The notes beneath the pieces were generated by a model. The model was not told the DNA's origin. It searched no databases and saw nothing but the letters and a program-made list of their open reading frames with translations. From contig JADJRO010000001.1 in NCBI GenBank assembly GCA_016712145.1, positions 1,798,001-1,862,000 on the forward strand: DNA of 64,000 nucleotides, written 5' to 3'. A program made the translations under genes and the position numbers. Below, one piece after another: positions 26,851-36,540 of the stretch (positions within the stretch are counted from its first letter, which is position 1; every line of letters starts with the position of its first letter). The stretch is from Saprospiraceae bacterium (GTDB taxonomy: Bacteria; Bacteroidota; Bacteroidia; Chitinophagales; Saprospiraceae).

Positions 26851-28665
26851 GTGAGATTAATATACTTACTAGTAATTATTAGTTTATCTATACACTTGAA
26901 CGCTCAATTATCACCGGGAGATTTGGCTAAAGTGCATGAGCACTTAGAAGGGAATTTAAATTGTACCCAATGCCATATTCTAGGTGAAAAAGTTTCTGAT
27001 GATAAATGCCTGAGCTGTCACCTGGAATTAAAAAGTAGAATTACACAAAACAAAGGGTTTCACGCTTCAGCATCCGTTAAATCTAAAAATTGTGCCTCCT
27101 GTCATAGTGATCACCATGGAAAAGGGTTTCAAATTGTACGTTTTGATGAAAAAGCTTTTGACCATACCGTTACAGGATACGAATTAACCGGAAAACATGC
27201 TCGAGTCGATTGCAAAGCTTGTCACCGTCCGGCTCATATCGTCAATGATGGAATCCGATTAAAAAAATATACTTTTTTAGGTCTTGATACCAAATGTCTT
27301 AATTGCCATGAAGATTCCCATCAGAATACGCTTTCCAAATCTTGTTCAAATTGCCATACCACAGAAGCATTTGTACCTGCCTCCAATTTTCAACACCAAA
27401 AAACAAAGTACAATCTGGTAGGAAAACACAAAGCGGTTGATTGTAAACAATGTCATCCAATCGAAACCCGCAACGGTGAAAGATTCCAACGATTTAGTGG
27501 CATTGCATACTCCAATTGCTCAAGTTGTCACACCGATGTACATAAAAAAGAATTAGGACTTAAATGTAATGAATGCCATACAGAAGAATCCTTCCAAAAA
27601 TTTATTGGCTCTAATCGATACAATCATACGGCCACAGGATTTTTATTAAAAGGAAAACATAAATCGCTGGATTGTTCAAAATGCCATAATACATTGCTCC
27701 CTTTCAATTTGGTTTTTCAAGACCGTAAAGGAATCAAAGAAGAAGCCTGTGTCAGTTGTCATAAAGACATCCATGAAGGAAAATTTGGAACAGATTGTAA
27801 AGAGTGCCATACAACAGATGGTTTTCGCAAAATGAACCATCCGGATCGCTTTGATCATAATTTGACAAATTATAAATTAGAAGGCAAGCATCAACAAGTT
27901 GACTGTAAATTATGCCACAAAGAAGATTACACTAAAAATATTCCACACGAAACATGTATATCTTGTCATAAAGATTTTCATGAAGGACAGTTTAATAAAA
28001 ATGGACTCATTTCAGATTGCGCCAATTGTCATACAGTACAATCCTTTAGTATCAGTCACTATACAATTGAACAACACCAGATTGGAACGTTTCCACTTAC
28101 CGGAGCTCATGAGGCCACTGCTTGCTCAGCATGTCATTTGAAAGATTCTAAATGGACTTTTACAAACCTCCCTGAAAAATGCGTTGGTTGTCATCTGGAT
28201 GTACATGGTGATTATATAAATCAAAAATATTATCCAAATCAAAATTGTACAAACTGTCACCAAACCGATTCCTGGCAAAATATTCAGTTTGATCATTCCA
28301 CTACTGGATATCAACTGCTGGGAGCCCATGCGAAACTCGCTTGTATGAATTGTCATGGATTAAGCAAAAATGATACAGGCCATCCCTATAAAAATTTTAG
28401 TTATAAAAAAAGCAATTGCACAGATTGTCATAACAATGTACATGGAAACCAATTTGAAAAAAATGGCACAACGGATTGTGCATCCTGCCATGGCTTTGAA
28501 AATTGGAAAGCTATCTTTTTTAATCATGACTCAACTGCCTTTAAATTGGAAGGCAAACATAAGGAGGTGTCTTGTGGAAAATGCCATAAAGAAACCTTGG
28601 TAGAAAATAAAAAAACAATTCAGTTTAAAATTGAAAAATTTGAGTGCGTAGACTGTCATCATTGA
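26851..28665 (+). CDS. Multihaem c-type cytochrome, 23 CxxCH motifs
   Basis: An exported protein of about 604 residues with 23 CxxCH haem-binding motifs, counted by eye, about one per 26 residues. The last motif (CVDCH) is two residues from the C-terminus. The GTG at 26851 gives the best signal peptide (RLIYLLVIISLSIHLNAQ); a TTG at 26833 adds six residues. Recurring blocks read GKHxxVDCKxCH and CxSCHxDxHxxxxxxxCxxCH, so extra His residues are available for bis-His ligation. No membrane anchor or sorting domain is visible, so it should be periplasmic. It probably takes electrons from the membrane proteins encoded just upstream and hands them to the giant cytochrome, whose gene overlaps its end by 22 bp. 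A 235-bp spacer precedes it and may hold a second promoter. Confidence 0.92.
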   Translation: MRLIYLLVIISLSIHLNAQLSPGDLAKVHEHLEGNLNCTQCHILGEKVSDDKCLSCHLELKSRITQNKGFHASASVKSKNCASCHSDHHGKGFQIVRFDEKAFDHTVTGYELTGKHARVDCKACHRPAHIVNDGIRLKKYTFLGLDTKCLNCHEDSHQNTLSKSCSNCHTTEAFVPASNFQHQKTKYNLVGKHKAVDCKQCHPIETRNGERFQRFSGIAYSNCSSCHTDVHKKELGLKCNECHTEESFQKFIGSNRYNHTATGFLLKGKHKSLDCSKCHNTLLPFNLVFQDRKGIKEEACVSCHKDIHEGKFGTDCKECHTTDGFRKMNHPDRFDHNLTNYKLEGKHQQVDCKLCHKEDYTKNIPHETCISCHKDFHEGQFNKNGLISDCANCHTVQSFSISHYTIEQHQIGTFPLTGAHEATACSACHLKDSKWTFTNLPEKCVGCHLDVHGDYINQKYYPNQNCTNCHQTDSWQNIQFDHSTTGYQLLGAHAKLACMNCHGLSKNDTGHPYKNFSYKKSNCTDCHNNVHGNQFEKNGTTDCASCHGFENWKAIFFNHDSTAFKLEGKHKEVSCGKCHKETLVENKKTIQFKIEKFECVDCHH

Positions 28666-31600
28666 TCGGATTGTTTTTTGCAGTGTTCACACTGCAAGGC
28701 CAGTCACCGCATGGTACTGAGCTGAAACTCAATTGTGCCCAATGTCATTCTCCAGAATCATGGGCCATGGATCGCAATTTTATAAAATTTGATCATGATT
28801 CGACTGGTTTTAAATTAAATGGACGTCACAACGATCTAAATTGTAAATCATGTCACACCAGTCTTGTGTTTTCAGAACTCCTTGCTGCATCTTGTAATAC
28901 CTGTCACCTGGACGTTCATCAAAATACCCTTGGAAAAGATTGCAATCGGTGTCACACTACCGCCAGCTGGATTGTTGATGAAATGACAAAAATTCACAGT
29001 GAAAATGGATTTGCATTACTTGGTAAACACGCGACAGTTGATTGCAAGAGTTGTCACATCTCAGAATCTGAATTGCGATTCGAGCGGATTGGAAATGACT
29101 GTATTAATTGCCATACTATTGATTATAACACCACTTTAAATCCGGATCATAAAAAAGCAAGCTTTAGTACCGAATGTGCCAGCTGCCATGATCCTGCTTC
29201 TTTTGAATGGAATACTCCCAATTTTAAACATGATTTTTTTCCATTGGTCGATGCACATGCAATTGCAGATTGCAAAAAATGCCATACAACTGCAGACTAT
29301 ACCTCAACTTCTTCAGCTTGTTATTCATGCCACCAAAAAGATTTTGAAAACAGTTTGAATCCGAATCACCCTGCAGCCCAACTATCTATAAATTGTAATG
29401 AATGTCACAATACAAAATCAGATTGGGAACCGGCACAATATGCAGAACACGATGTTTTGCATTTTCCTATTTACAGCGGAGAGCACAAAGGGAAATGGAA
29501 AAAATGCAATGAGTGTCACTTGAATGCCTCAAACTACAAAGAAACCAGTTGCATTGTTTGCCATACCAACCCGGAAGTTGATGATCAACATAAATCTGTG
29601 TCCGGCTATTTTTTTAATGACAAAGCATGTTTAGCGTGTCACCCGAATGGAGATAAAGATTTTGTGTTTAATCACAACACTACCGCATTTCCACTGACAG
29701 GAGCACATCAAACTGTTGATTGCCAGGCCTGTCATAGTAATGGATTTAAAGGCACATCCAGTACTTGTGCTGACTGTCATCAAATTGACTTCTCCAATAC
29801 AAAAAATCCGAATCATACCAATGTCGGTTTTTCAATGGATTGTGCCAGTTGTCACACCACAGCGCCAGATTGGAAACCTGCCCGATTGGATAATCACGAT
29901 CAATTTTTTGTATTGAAAAATGCACATAAAATGATTGCATCTGATTGTGCAGCATGCCATAAAGGAGATTACAACAATACGCCAAATTCCTGTGCCGGTT
30001 GTCATCTGGAAGATGATAATCAAACCATTGATCCACCCCATCTCCTCCAACGGATTTCAACCGATTGTGCAATGTGCCATACTGAAAATGCCTGGGTGCC
30101 TTCTACATTTGATCATGACGGACAATATTTTCCTGTTTATACCGGAAAGCATAAAGGAGTTTGGATGGAATGCAAAGAATGTCATACCAATCCAGCAAAT
30201 CCAAAAGAATTTAGTTGTATCGTATGTCATAGCAATCCGGAAACTGATAATCAACATCAAAGCGTTCAAGGCTATTGGTATAAAGATCAAGCTTGTTTGG
30301 CGTGTCATCCAACAGGTGATAAGGCCACGCAATTTGATCATAACAACACCGCATTTCCATTAACTGGGGCACACATGCAAACAGAATGCCGCAAATGCCA
30401 CGAAAATGGATTCAAAGGAACTTCAACCATTTGTCTGGATTGCCATACCAATGATTACAATACATCGATCAACCCTAAGCATGTAAGCTTAGGATTTTCA
30501 ACTGACTGCGCTTCGTGTCATACGACGCAATCTGACTGGAAACCAGCACGGCTTGACAATCACGATGCATTTTATGTATTGCAGGCTGCCCATAAATTGG
30601 TTTCAAATGATTGTGTTGCTTGTCATAAAGGGGATTATAATAATACTCCGACCACCTGTGCGGGTTGTCACACAGAAGATTATAACTTAAGTCAAAATCC
30701 ACCCCATAAATTTCAACAATTTCCAACTGAATGTGCAAGCTGCCACAATCAAAATTCCTGGGTTCCATCTTCGTTTGAACATGATGTTCAATATTTTCCA
30801 ATCTATAAAGGCAAACACAATGGAGAATGGATGCAATGTATGGACTGCCATAAAAATTCATCCAACTACAAAGAGTTTCAATGTACAGGATGCCATATAA
30901 ATCCAGAAACAGATAATCAACATCAAACTGTACAAGGGTATTGGTATCAAGATCAAGCATGTTTTGCTTGCCATCCTACTGGAGACAAACAAGATCGCTT
31001 TGATCATAATGCAACTGGATTTGTATTAACAGGAGCTCACTTGCAGGTAGATTGCAAACAATGTCATTTCAATGGTTTTAAAGGTACGCCTACCGGATGT
31101 TCTGATTGTCATGCAAATGATTTTAATCAAAGTGTAAATCCAAACCACCGAACCTTAGGTTTATCCATGGATTGTGCAAGTTGTCATACAACAGCAGCTG
31201 ATTGGAAACCCGCAAAGTTTGAAACTCACGATCAATTTTATGTAATTGAAGGAGCCCATACGAAAATAGCAATGGACTGTGCTGCATGTCATAAAGGAAA
31301 TTATACCAATACACCCAATACCTGTTCAGGATGTCATTTAGATGATTATAAGAATGTAGTAGACCCTCCTCATCAGACATTACAATTTTCAACCGAATGT
31401 GCAACATGCCATACTCAAACGTCATGGGTGCCTTCTACTTTTGATCATGATGGTCAATTTTTTCCAATTAATTCCGGCAAACACAAAGGCCAATGGATGG
31501 AATGCAGAGATTGTCATATCAATCCGACCAATATCAAAGTTTTTAGTTGTGTTGTATGTCATACCAATCCGGAAACTGATACCAAACACAACAGTGTAAT

Positions 31601-34118
31601 TGGGTATTGGTATCAAGACCAGGCTTGTTTAGCCTGTCACCCGAGTGGTAGTAGCGATGATAAATTTGATCATAACAATACACAATTTCCATTGACAGGT
31701 GCTCATCAACAGGTTGATTGTAAAAAATGCCATCAAACTCAAATTAAAGGCACTTCAACAAATTGTATGGATTGCCATCAGATTGATTTTGACAAATCAA
31801 AAAATCCAGATCACATTAAATTAGGTTTTATTACTGAGTGTGCAACGTGTCATACAACTGCTCCAGATTGGAAACCGGCACGTTTAGACAATCATGATGC
31901 ATATTATGTATTAAATGGTGCTCATAAAAGAATTTCAACTGATTGTGCAGCCTGCCATAAAGGAGATTATAACAATACACCCAACACGTGTTCCGCTTGC
32001 CATCTGGAAGATTTTAACCAAACAACAGATCCACCTCATGCAAGCTTACAATTTTCAACTGATTGTGCAAGTTGCCATACTGAAAATGCCTGGGTCCCTT
32101 CAACATTTAATCACGATGGAATGTATTTTCCAATCTATTCCGGTAAACATAAAAATCAATGGATAGATTGTAAAGACTGCCATACCAACCCAGCCAATTT
32201 TAAAGAATTTAATTGCATTGTCTGCCATATAAATCCGGAAACCAATGAAAAACATCCAGGAGTTGCAGGCTATTTTTATAATAGTCAGGCATGTTTCGCT
32301 TGTCACCCAACCGGAGATGGAGATGATAAATTCGATCACAATACAACGAATTTTCCTTTAACAGGTGCGCATATCCCAGTTGAGTGCAAAAGTTGTCATA
32401 TGAGTGGTTTCAAAGGAACGCCAACCACCTGTGAAAATTGTCACACCAATGATTTCAATAATTCAAAAAATCCAAATCACCTTGCTCTTGGATTTACAAT
32501 GGATTGTGCATCCTGTCACACCACAGCTCCTGATTGGAAACCGGCTCAAATGCCTGAACATGATACCTATTACCCATTAACAGGTGCTCACAAACAGATA
32601 GCAAATGCATGTGCTGCATGCCACCATGGCAATTATAACAACACACCCAACACCTGTGAAGCATGTCATCAATCCGATTACAATCAGACAAAAGATCCAA
32701 ATCACTCCGCATTGGGTTTGTCGATGGACTGTGCAAGTTGTCATACAACGGATCCAAATTGGATGCCCGCTTTATTTCCGGATCATGATAATTTTTATCC
32801 ACTCACCGGTGCACATTTGACCATTTCATCTAATTGCGCAGCTTGTCATCACGGCAGTTATAATAATACACCCAATACCTGCGAAGGCTGTCATATTGCC
32901 GATTATAATAATAGCAAAAATCCAAATCACAATCAACTGGGTTTGCCACACGATTGCGCAACGTGTCATACAACTCAAGCAGGTTGGGAACCAGCGGCTA
33001 TGCCAAATCATGATGCTTTTTATCCGTTAACGGGAGCGCATCAAGCGGTTGCAAATGATTGTGCGGCCTGTCATCATGGTGATTACAACAATACACCCAA
33101 CACCTGTTCAGGTTGCCATACAAAAGATTATAATAATTCGACTAACCCCAGTCATAAAAATTTAAATTTATCGATGGATTGTGCACATTGTCATACCACT
33201 GCACCAGATTGGCAACCAGCAATTTTTCCAGAACACAATAGTTTTTACCAACTCAACGGGGCCCATGCTCAAATTGCAAATGATTGTGCAATTTGTCACA
33301 ATGGCAATTACAATAATACCCCCAATACATGCTACGGTTGTCACCAATCCGATTTTAACCAAACAACCAATCCAGATCATGAGGCGAACCAGTATCCTAT
33401 GGATTGTGCAAGTTGTCATACTGAAAATGCCTGGATTCCTTCAACCTTTGATCACAACAGTATTTATCCATTAACAGGTGCGCATGCTGCAATCGCTAAT
33501 GATTGTGTTGCTTGCCATCATGGAAACTACAACAATACACCAACGACTTGCAATGGTTGTCATTCCGGAGATTATAATGCTGCTTCTAATCCAAATCACG
33601 TCTCACTGGGATTTTCCAGAACCTGTGATCAATGTCATACGACACAAGCAGGATGGGCACCTGCTACCATGCCCAATCATGATACGTACTATCCTTTAAC
33701 CGGAGCACATTATACCATCCGCAACAATTGTGCTGCATGTCATAATGGAAATTATAACAATACACCCAATACCTGTTACGGTTGCCACACTGATGACTAT
33801 AACCAAACAAATAATCCGGATCATCAATCTGCACAATTTCCTACGAATTGTACAATCTGTCACACCACAAATGCCTGGATCCCATCTACGTTTAATCATG
33901 ATGGACAGTCTTTCCCGATTTATACAGGAAAACATAAAAACAAATGGAATCTTTGTGCAGATTGTCATACGAATCAAAGCAACTACTCTGTGTTTAGTTG
34001 CATCCTCTGTCATGAACACAGTAATAAAAATGAAGTGGACAATGACCATAACGGTGTAAGTGGATATTCATATAACAGTAACGCATGTTATTCATGTCAC
34101 CCACAAGGAAGAAAATAA
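28644..34118 (+). CDS. Giant multihaem c-type cytochrome, 73 CxxCH motifs
   Basis: A 1824-residue exported cytochrome (signal peptide to about residue 20, cleavage near LQGQS) with 73 CxxCH motifs counted by eye, one per 25 residues. Six irregular haems come first (residues 1-177). Then come five nine-haem units of exactly 222 residues (178, 400, 622, 844 and 1066 to 1287), six three-haem units (1288-1735, 75 residues each, one of 73), and a four-haem cap. Each nine-haem unit is itself three modules: A (CASCHTTAPDWKPA, CAACHKGDYNNTPNTC), B (CASCHTENAWVPSTF, CIVCHTNPE) and C (CLACHPTGD, FPLTGAH, GFKGTST). Each module supplies about three spare His, enough for bis-His ligation. There is no C-terminal anchor or T9SS domain. 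It presumably acts as a periplasmic or transmembrane electron wire with the barrel encoded next. Confidence 0.95.
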   Translation: MRRLSSLIGLFFAVFTLQGQSPHGTELKLNCAQCHSPESWAMDRNFIKFDHDSTGFKLNGRHNDLNCKSCHTSLVFSELLAASCNTCHLDVHQNTLGKDCNRCHTTASWIVDEMTKIHSENGFALLGKHATVDCKSCHISESELRFERIGNDCINCHTIDYNTTLNPDHKKASFSTECASCHDPASFEWNTPNFKHDFFPLVDAHAIADCKKCHTTADYTSTSSACYSCHQKDFENSLNPNHPAAQLSINCNECHNTKSDWEPAQYAEHDVLHFPIYSGEHKGKWKKCNECHLNASNYKETSCIVCHTNPEVDDQHKSVSGYFFNDKACLACHPNGDKDFVFNHNTTAFPLTGAHQTVDCQACHSNGFKGTSSTCADCHQIDFSNTKNPNHTNVGFSMDCASCHTTAPDWKPARLDNHDQFFVLKNAHKMIASDCAACHKGDYNNTPNSCAGCHLEDDNQTIDPPHLLQRISTDCAMCHTENAWVPSTFDHDGQYFPVYTGKHKGVWMECKECHTNPANPKEFSCIVCHSNPETDNQHQSVQGYWYKDQACLACHPTGDKATQFDHNNTAFPLTGAHMQTECRKCHENGFKGTSTICLDCHTNDYNTSINPKHVSLGFSTDCASCHTTQSDWKPARLDNHDAFYVLQAAHKLVSNDCVACHKGDYNNTPTTCAGCHTEDYNLSQNPPHKFQQFPTECASCHNQNSWVPSSFEHDVQYFPIYKGKHNGEWMQCMDCHKNSSNYKEFQCTGCHINPETDNQHQTVQGYWYQDQACFACHPTGDKQDRFDHNATGFVLTGAHLQVDCKQCHFNGFKGTPTGCSDCHANDFNQSVNPNHRTLGLSMDCASCHTTAADWKPAKFETHDQFYVIEGAHTKIAMDCAACHKGNYTNTPNTCSGCHLDDYKNVVDPPHQTLQFSTECATCHTQTSWVPSTFDHDGQFFPINSGKHKGQWMECRDCHINPTNIKVFSCVVCHTNPETDTKHNSVIGYWYQDQACLACHPSGSSDDKFDHNNTQFPLTGAHQQVDCKKCHQTQIKGTSTNCMDCHQIDFDKSKNPDHIKLGFITECATCHTTAPDWKPARLDNHDAYYVLNGAHKRISTDCAACHKGDYNNTPNTCSACHLEDFNQTTDPPHASLQFSTDCASCHTENAWVPSTFNHDGMYFPIYSGKHKNQWIDCKDCHTNPANFKEFNCIVCHINPETNEKHPGVAGYFYNSQACFACHPTGDGDDKFDHNTTNFPLTGAHIPVECKSCHMSGFKGTPTTCENCHTNDFNNSKNPNHLALGFTMDCASCHTTAPDWKPAQMPEHDTYYPLTGAHKQIANACAACHHGNYNNTPNTCEACHQSDYNQTKDPNHSALGLSMDCASCHTTDPNWMPALFPDHDNFYPLTGAHLTISSNCAACHHGSYNNTPNTCEGCHIADYNNSKNPNHNQLGLPHDCATCHTTQAGWEPAAMPNHDAFYPLTGAHQAVANDCAACHHGDYNNTPNTCSGCHTKDYNNSTNPSHKNLNLSMDCAHCHTTAPDWQPAIFPEHNSFYQLNGAHAQIANDCAICHNGNYNNTPNTCYGCHQSDFNQTTNPDHEANQYPMDCASCHTENAWIPSTFDHNSIYPLTGAHAAIANDCVACHHGNYNNTPTTCNGCHSGDYNAASNPNHVSLGFSRTCDQCHTTQAGWAPATMPNHDTYYPLTGAHYTIRNNCAACHNGNYNNTPNTCYGCHTDDYNQTNNPDHQSAQFPTNCTICHTTNAWIPSTFNHDGQSFPIYTGKHKNKWNLCADCHTNQSNYSVFSCILCHEHSNKNEVDNDHNGVSGYSYNSNACYSCHPQGRK
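29175..32504 (+). repeat. Five tandem 666-bp coding units (nine haems each)
   Basis: The first Cys codon of each unit lies at 29175, 29841, 30507, 31173 and 31839, and the next (first short unit) at 32505, giving a spacing of exactly 666 bp every time. The units are diverged at the nucleotide level but show no net length change. The first unit is the most divergent. Within each unit three about 222-bp sub-modules share the same Cys/His layout. Confidence 0.9.
32505..33848 (+). repeat. Six tandem 225-bp coding units (three haems each)
   Basis: Unit starts at 32505, 32730, 32955, 33180, 33405 and 33624, spaced 225 bp except one of 219 bp. They are copies of sub-module A of the large unit, with LTGAH replacing the usual VLxxAH. 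The unit from 33405 begins like module B (CASCHTENAW) and continues like A, so it is a hybrid. Confidence 0.88.
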
Positions 34119-35719
34119 TACATATCATCTCTGCTTTTTGGCTCCTAACAGCTATAGGCAGTATCAAGGCACAAACCCAGGCTGATTTAATTTCAGGTCA
34201 GGTTTCCTTTGTTTCCAGTAAAAATGTTTATGTTAAATTTCCTTCTACTAAAAATATCCAAATTGGTGATACCTTGTTTTTAAAATCAACCAACGAATAC
34301 AACCCTGCGTTAATTGTTACAAATAAATCTTCGAGTTCTTGTGTTTGTACACCTCTTTCAGATATAAAATTTGCACTGGGTCAAATCATCGTTAGCAATC
34401 GCATCCAAGCAATTTCTAAAGCAGCTGAAAGGGAAATGCTTCATGAAGAAGGACCCGTTTATAAATTAGAAGAAACTATAGCCACTCGAAAAGATAGTAT
34501 AAAGAAAAAGCAAGACGTCTTTAGAGGCAGAATTTCCTTGGCCTCTTATTCAAATTATTCTGAATCAACACAAAAACCAGCTTATCGGTTTAATTATACA
34601 TTTTCTCTTTCGGGCAACCATGTAAATAATTCTAAACTGTCCTTCGATTCTTATATTTCATTCCGGCATCGTACCAATGAATGGTATAAAGTACAGGAAA
34701 ATATAAACAATGCCTTAAAAATTTATACATTGGCATTACAATATAGCTTCAACAAAAGCATGGATCTTTTTGCAGGTCGCCGAGTCAATTATCGAATCGC
34801 AAGCATGGGAGCTATTGATGGAATTCAATTCGAAAAACGGTTCAATCATATTATTTTGGGTTCAGTCCTCGGATCTCGTCCAGATCTTTATGATTACAGT
34901 CTAAACTTAAAGTTATTAGAATATGGCGCTTATGCCGCACATCAAATTACAGGTAAGAATGGTTTAAACATTGAGAATACAGTTGCATTGATTAATCAAA
35001 TGAGTTCTGGTAATACGGACCGAAGATTTATACATGTTCAACATGTAAGTACCTTATTTAAAAATTTAAGTATTTTTGGTTCAACTGAAATGGATATTTA
35101 TAAAAAATTGAATAATCAAGGATCGAATACATTTCGTTTGACCAATTTATATATTACTGCCAGATATCGGTTCTCAAGAAAGTTTAACATCTCTGGCTCC
35201 TATGATGCGCGGAATAATGTAATTTATTACGAGACGTACAAAAATGATATAGACAGATTGTTGGAAGAAGAAACCAGACAAGGATTTCGTTTGCAGCTAA
35301 ATTACCAGATCTGGAGATATATTTCTTTAGGCTGCAGTGGAAATTTAAGAATGCAACAATCTGGTAAAAATGAATCTAAAAATTTTAACGCATATTTAAA
35401 TTATTCACGCATACCGCTTTTAAATGCTTCATTAAATTTAAATACCAGTTTACTTCAAACAAGTTATTTAAACTCAAATGTAAGTGGAGCCAGTTTATCA
35501 AAAGATTTTTACAAAGGACGTTTTTATACAGAATTGTATGTACGATTTATTAGATATCAATATAACAGCTTTGAATATAATTTTAATCAAAAAATTGTAG
35601 GGGCAAGTATTTCATACCGTTTTAATAAGAATTCAACGCTTGCAATCTATTCTGAAAAAACATTCGACAATCAAAATAATAACCTATTATTGAATGCGAG
35701 AGTAATGGTACGCTTTTAA
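34094..35719 (+). CDS. Outer-membrane beta-barrel protein, putative porin partner of the cytochromes
   Basis: About 541 residues. It starts inside the end of the cytochrome gene (ATG at 34085 or 34094), so the two are translationally coupled. A signal peptide ends near IKAQT. Residues about 30-110 look like a small soluble beta domain (VSFVSSKNVYVKFPSTKNIQIGD region), and from about 150 on there are alternating amphipathic strands such as FNYTFSLSGNHV and LNASLNLNTSLL. The protein ends VMVRF with a terminal Phe, the usual outer-membrane barrel signature. By position it is the candidate MtrB/PioB-type sheath that would let the cytochrome pass electrons across the outer membrane. I see no sequence resemblance to MtrB, so this is contextual. 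Confidence 0.75.
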   Translation: MSPTRKKIIHIISAFWLLTAIGSIKAQTQADLISGQVSFVSSKNVYVKFPSTKNIQIGDTLFLKSTNEYNPALIVTNKSSSSCVCTPLSDIKFALGQIIVSNRIQAISKAAEREMLHEEGPVYKLEETIATRKDSIKKKQDVFRGRISLASYSNYSESTQKPAYRFNYTFSLSGNHVNNSKLSFDSYISFRHRTNEWYKVQENINNALKIYTLALQYSFNKSMDLFAGRRVNYRIASMGAIDGIQFEKRFNHIILGSVLGSRPDLYDYSLNLKLLEYGAYAAHQITGKNGLNIENTVALINQMSSGNTDRRFIHVQHVSTLFKNLSIFGSTEMDIYKKLNNQGSNTFRLTNLYITARYRFSRKFNISGSYDARNNVIYYETYKNDIDRLLEEETRQGFRLQLNYQIWRYISLGCSGNLRMQQSGKNESKNFNAYLNYSRIPLLNASLNLNTSLLQTSYLNSNVSGASLSKDFYKGRFYTELYVRFIRYQYNSFEYNFNQKIVGASISYRFNKNSTLAIYSEKTFDNQNNNLLLNARVMVRF

Positions 35720-35770
35720 ATAAAATTCGTCCAAATATTTTTATCTTTACCTGTTATCACTTCCAATCGT

Positions 35771-36514
35771 ATGAAAAAATTACAAAAATATTCAAGGCCA
35801 TCCATCCTTTTAATTACAGGAGTCTTAATTGGATCCTGCAATTCAAAACCAACTGTGGTTGAGGCCGTTAAAACAGAATCGACTCCAACTTCAGCTGCAA
35901 GTTCGGATAATATGGAAAGTCATAAAGTCAAGGTGGACGAGGTATTGCAAACAAAAAAGTATAGCTATTTGAGAGTGACTGAAGGAACTTCAAATTATTG
36001 GATTGCGATTTCAAAAGCAGATGTTTCTGTTGGTGAAACCTGCGTGTATACGGGTGGTTTAAAAATGCACGGTTTTAAAAGTACTGAGTTGGATCGGATT
36101 TTTGAAGAATTGCTTCTTGTTTCTAATATCAGTCGTGCCGGAGATTCCGGTAGTAAATCCTTATTTGAATCCATGGCACTAGATGAACCAATAGAAAACC
36201 CTTCAGCTTCTCAAAAAATTGTACCGGTAAAAGGAGCTATTAAAATTGGGGAACTTTTAACCAATCCAAAAAAATATGAAGGGAAAGAAATTTTAGTGAC
36301 CGGGCGTTGTACAAAGATCAATCACCAAATTATGGGGAGGAACTGGATTCACATTGAAGATGGTTCTGGTAAAAATAAAGAACTTACTATAACAACCCAA
36401 GATGTACTTAAACCTGGGGAAGTAGGTGTATTTGAAGGTACAGTATCCTTAGACAAAGATTTTGGTGCAGGGTACCGTTATGAATTAATTCTTGAAAATG
36501 CTAAATTAAAATAA
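35771..36514 (+). CDS. Lipoprotein with two OB-fold-like domains
   Basis: A 247-residue protein with a lipobox LIGSC (Cys near residue 23), so membrane-anchored. Two similar beta domains follow: residues about 50-120 (VDEVLQTKKYSYLRVTEG, NYWIAI) and about 160-245 (KYEGKEILVTGRCTKIN, NWIHIEDGSG). Both have the look of OB-fold or tRNA_anti-like domains. Similar exported OB-fold proteins are annotated as DNA-binding by fold only; nucleic-acid binding is not implied here. It comes 51 bp after the barrel gene and is likely the last gene of the operon, ending 26 bp from the convergent ccsBA gene. Confidence 0.7.
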   Translation: MKKLQKYSRPSILLITGVLIGSCNSKPTVVEAVKTESTPTSAASSDNMESHKVKVDEVLQTKKYSYLRVTEGTSNYWIAISKADVSVGETCVYTGGLKMHGFKSTELDRIFEELLLVSNISRAGDSGSKSLFESMALDEPIENPSASQKIVPVKGAIKIGELLTNPKKYEGKEILVTGRCTKINHQIMGRNWIHIEDGSGKNKELTITTQDVLKPGEVGVFEGTVSLDKDFGAGYRYELILENAKLK

Positions 36515-36540
36515 TTACATTTTCATTAATTTAGTACATC

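Noticed and set aside
28644..34118. Opposite-strand and alternate-frame open frames across the giant cytochrome gene
   Set aside because: Many frames of 60-160 codons occur on both strands, but they repeat with the cytochrome period and encode no recognisable pattern; they are shadows of the repeat coding sequence.
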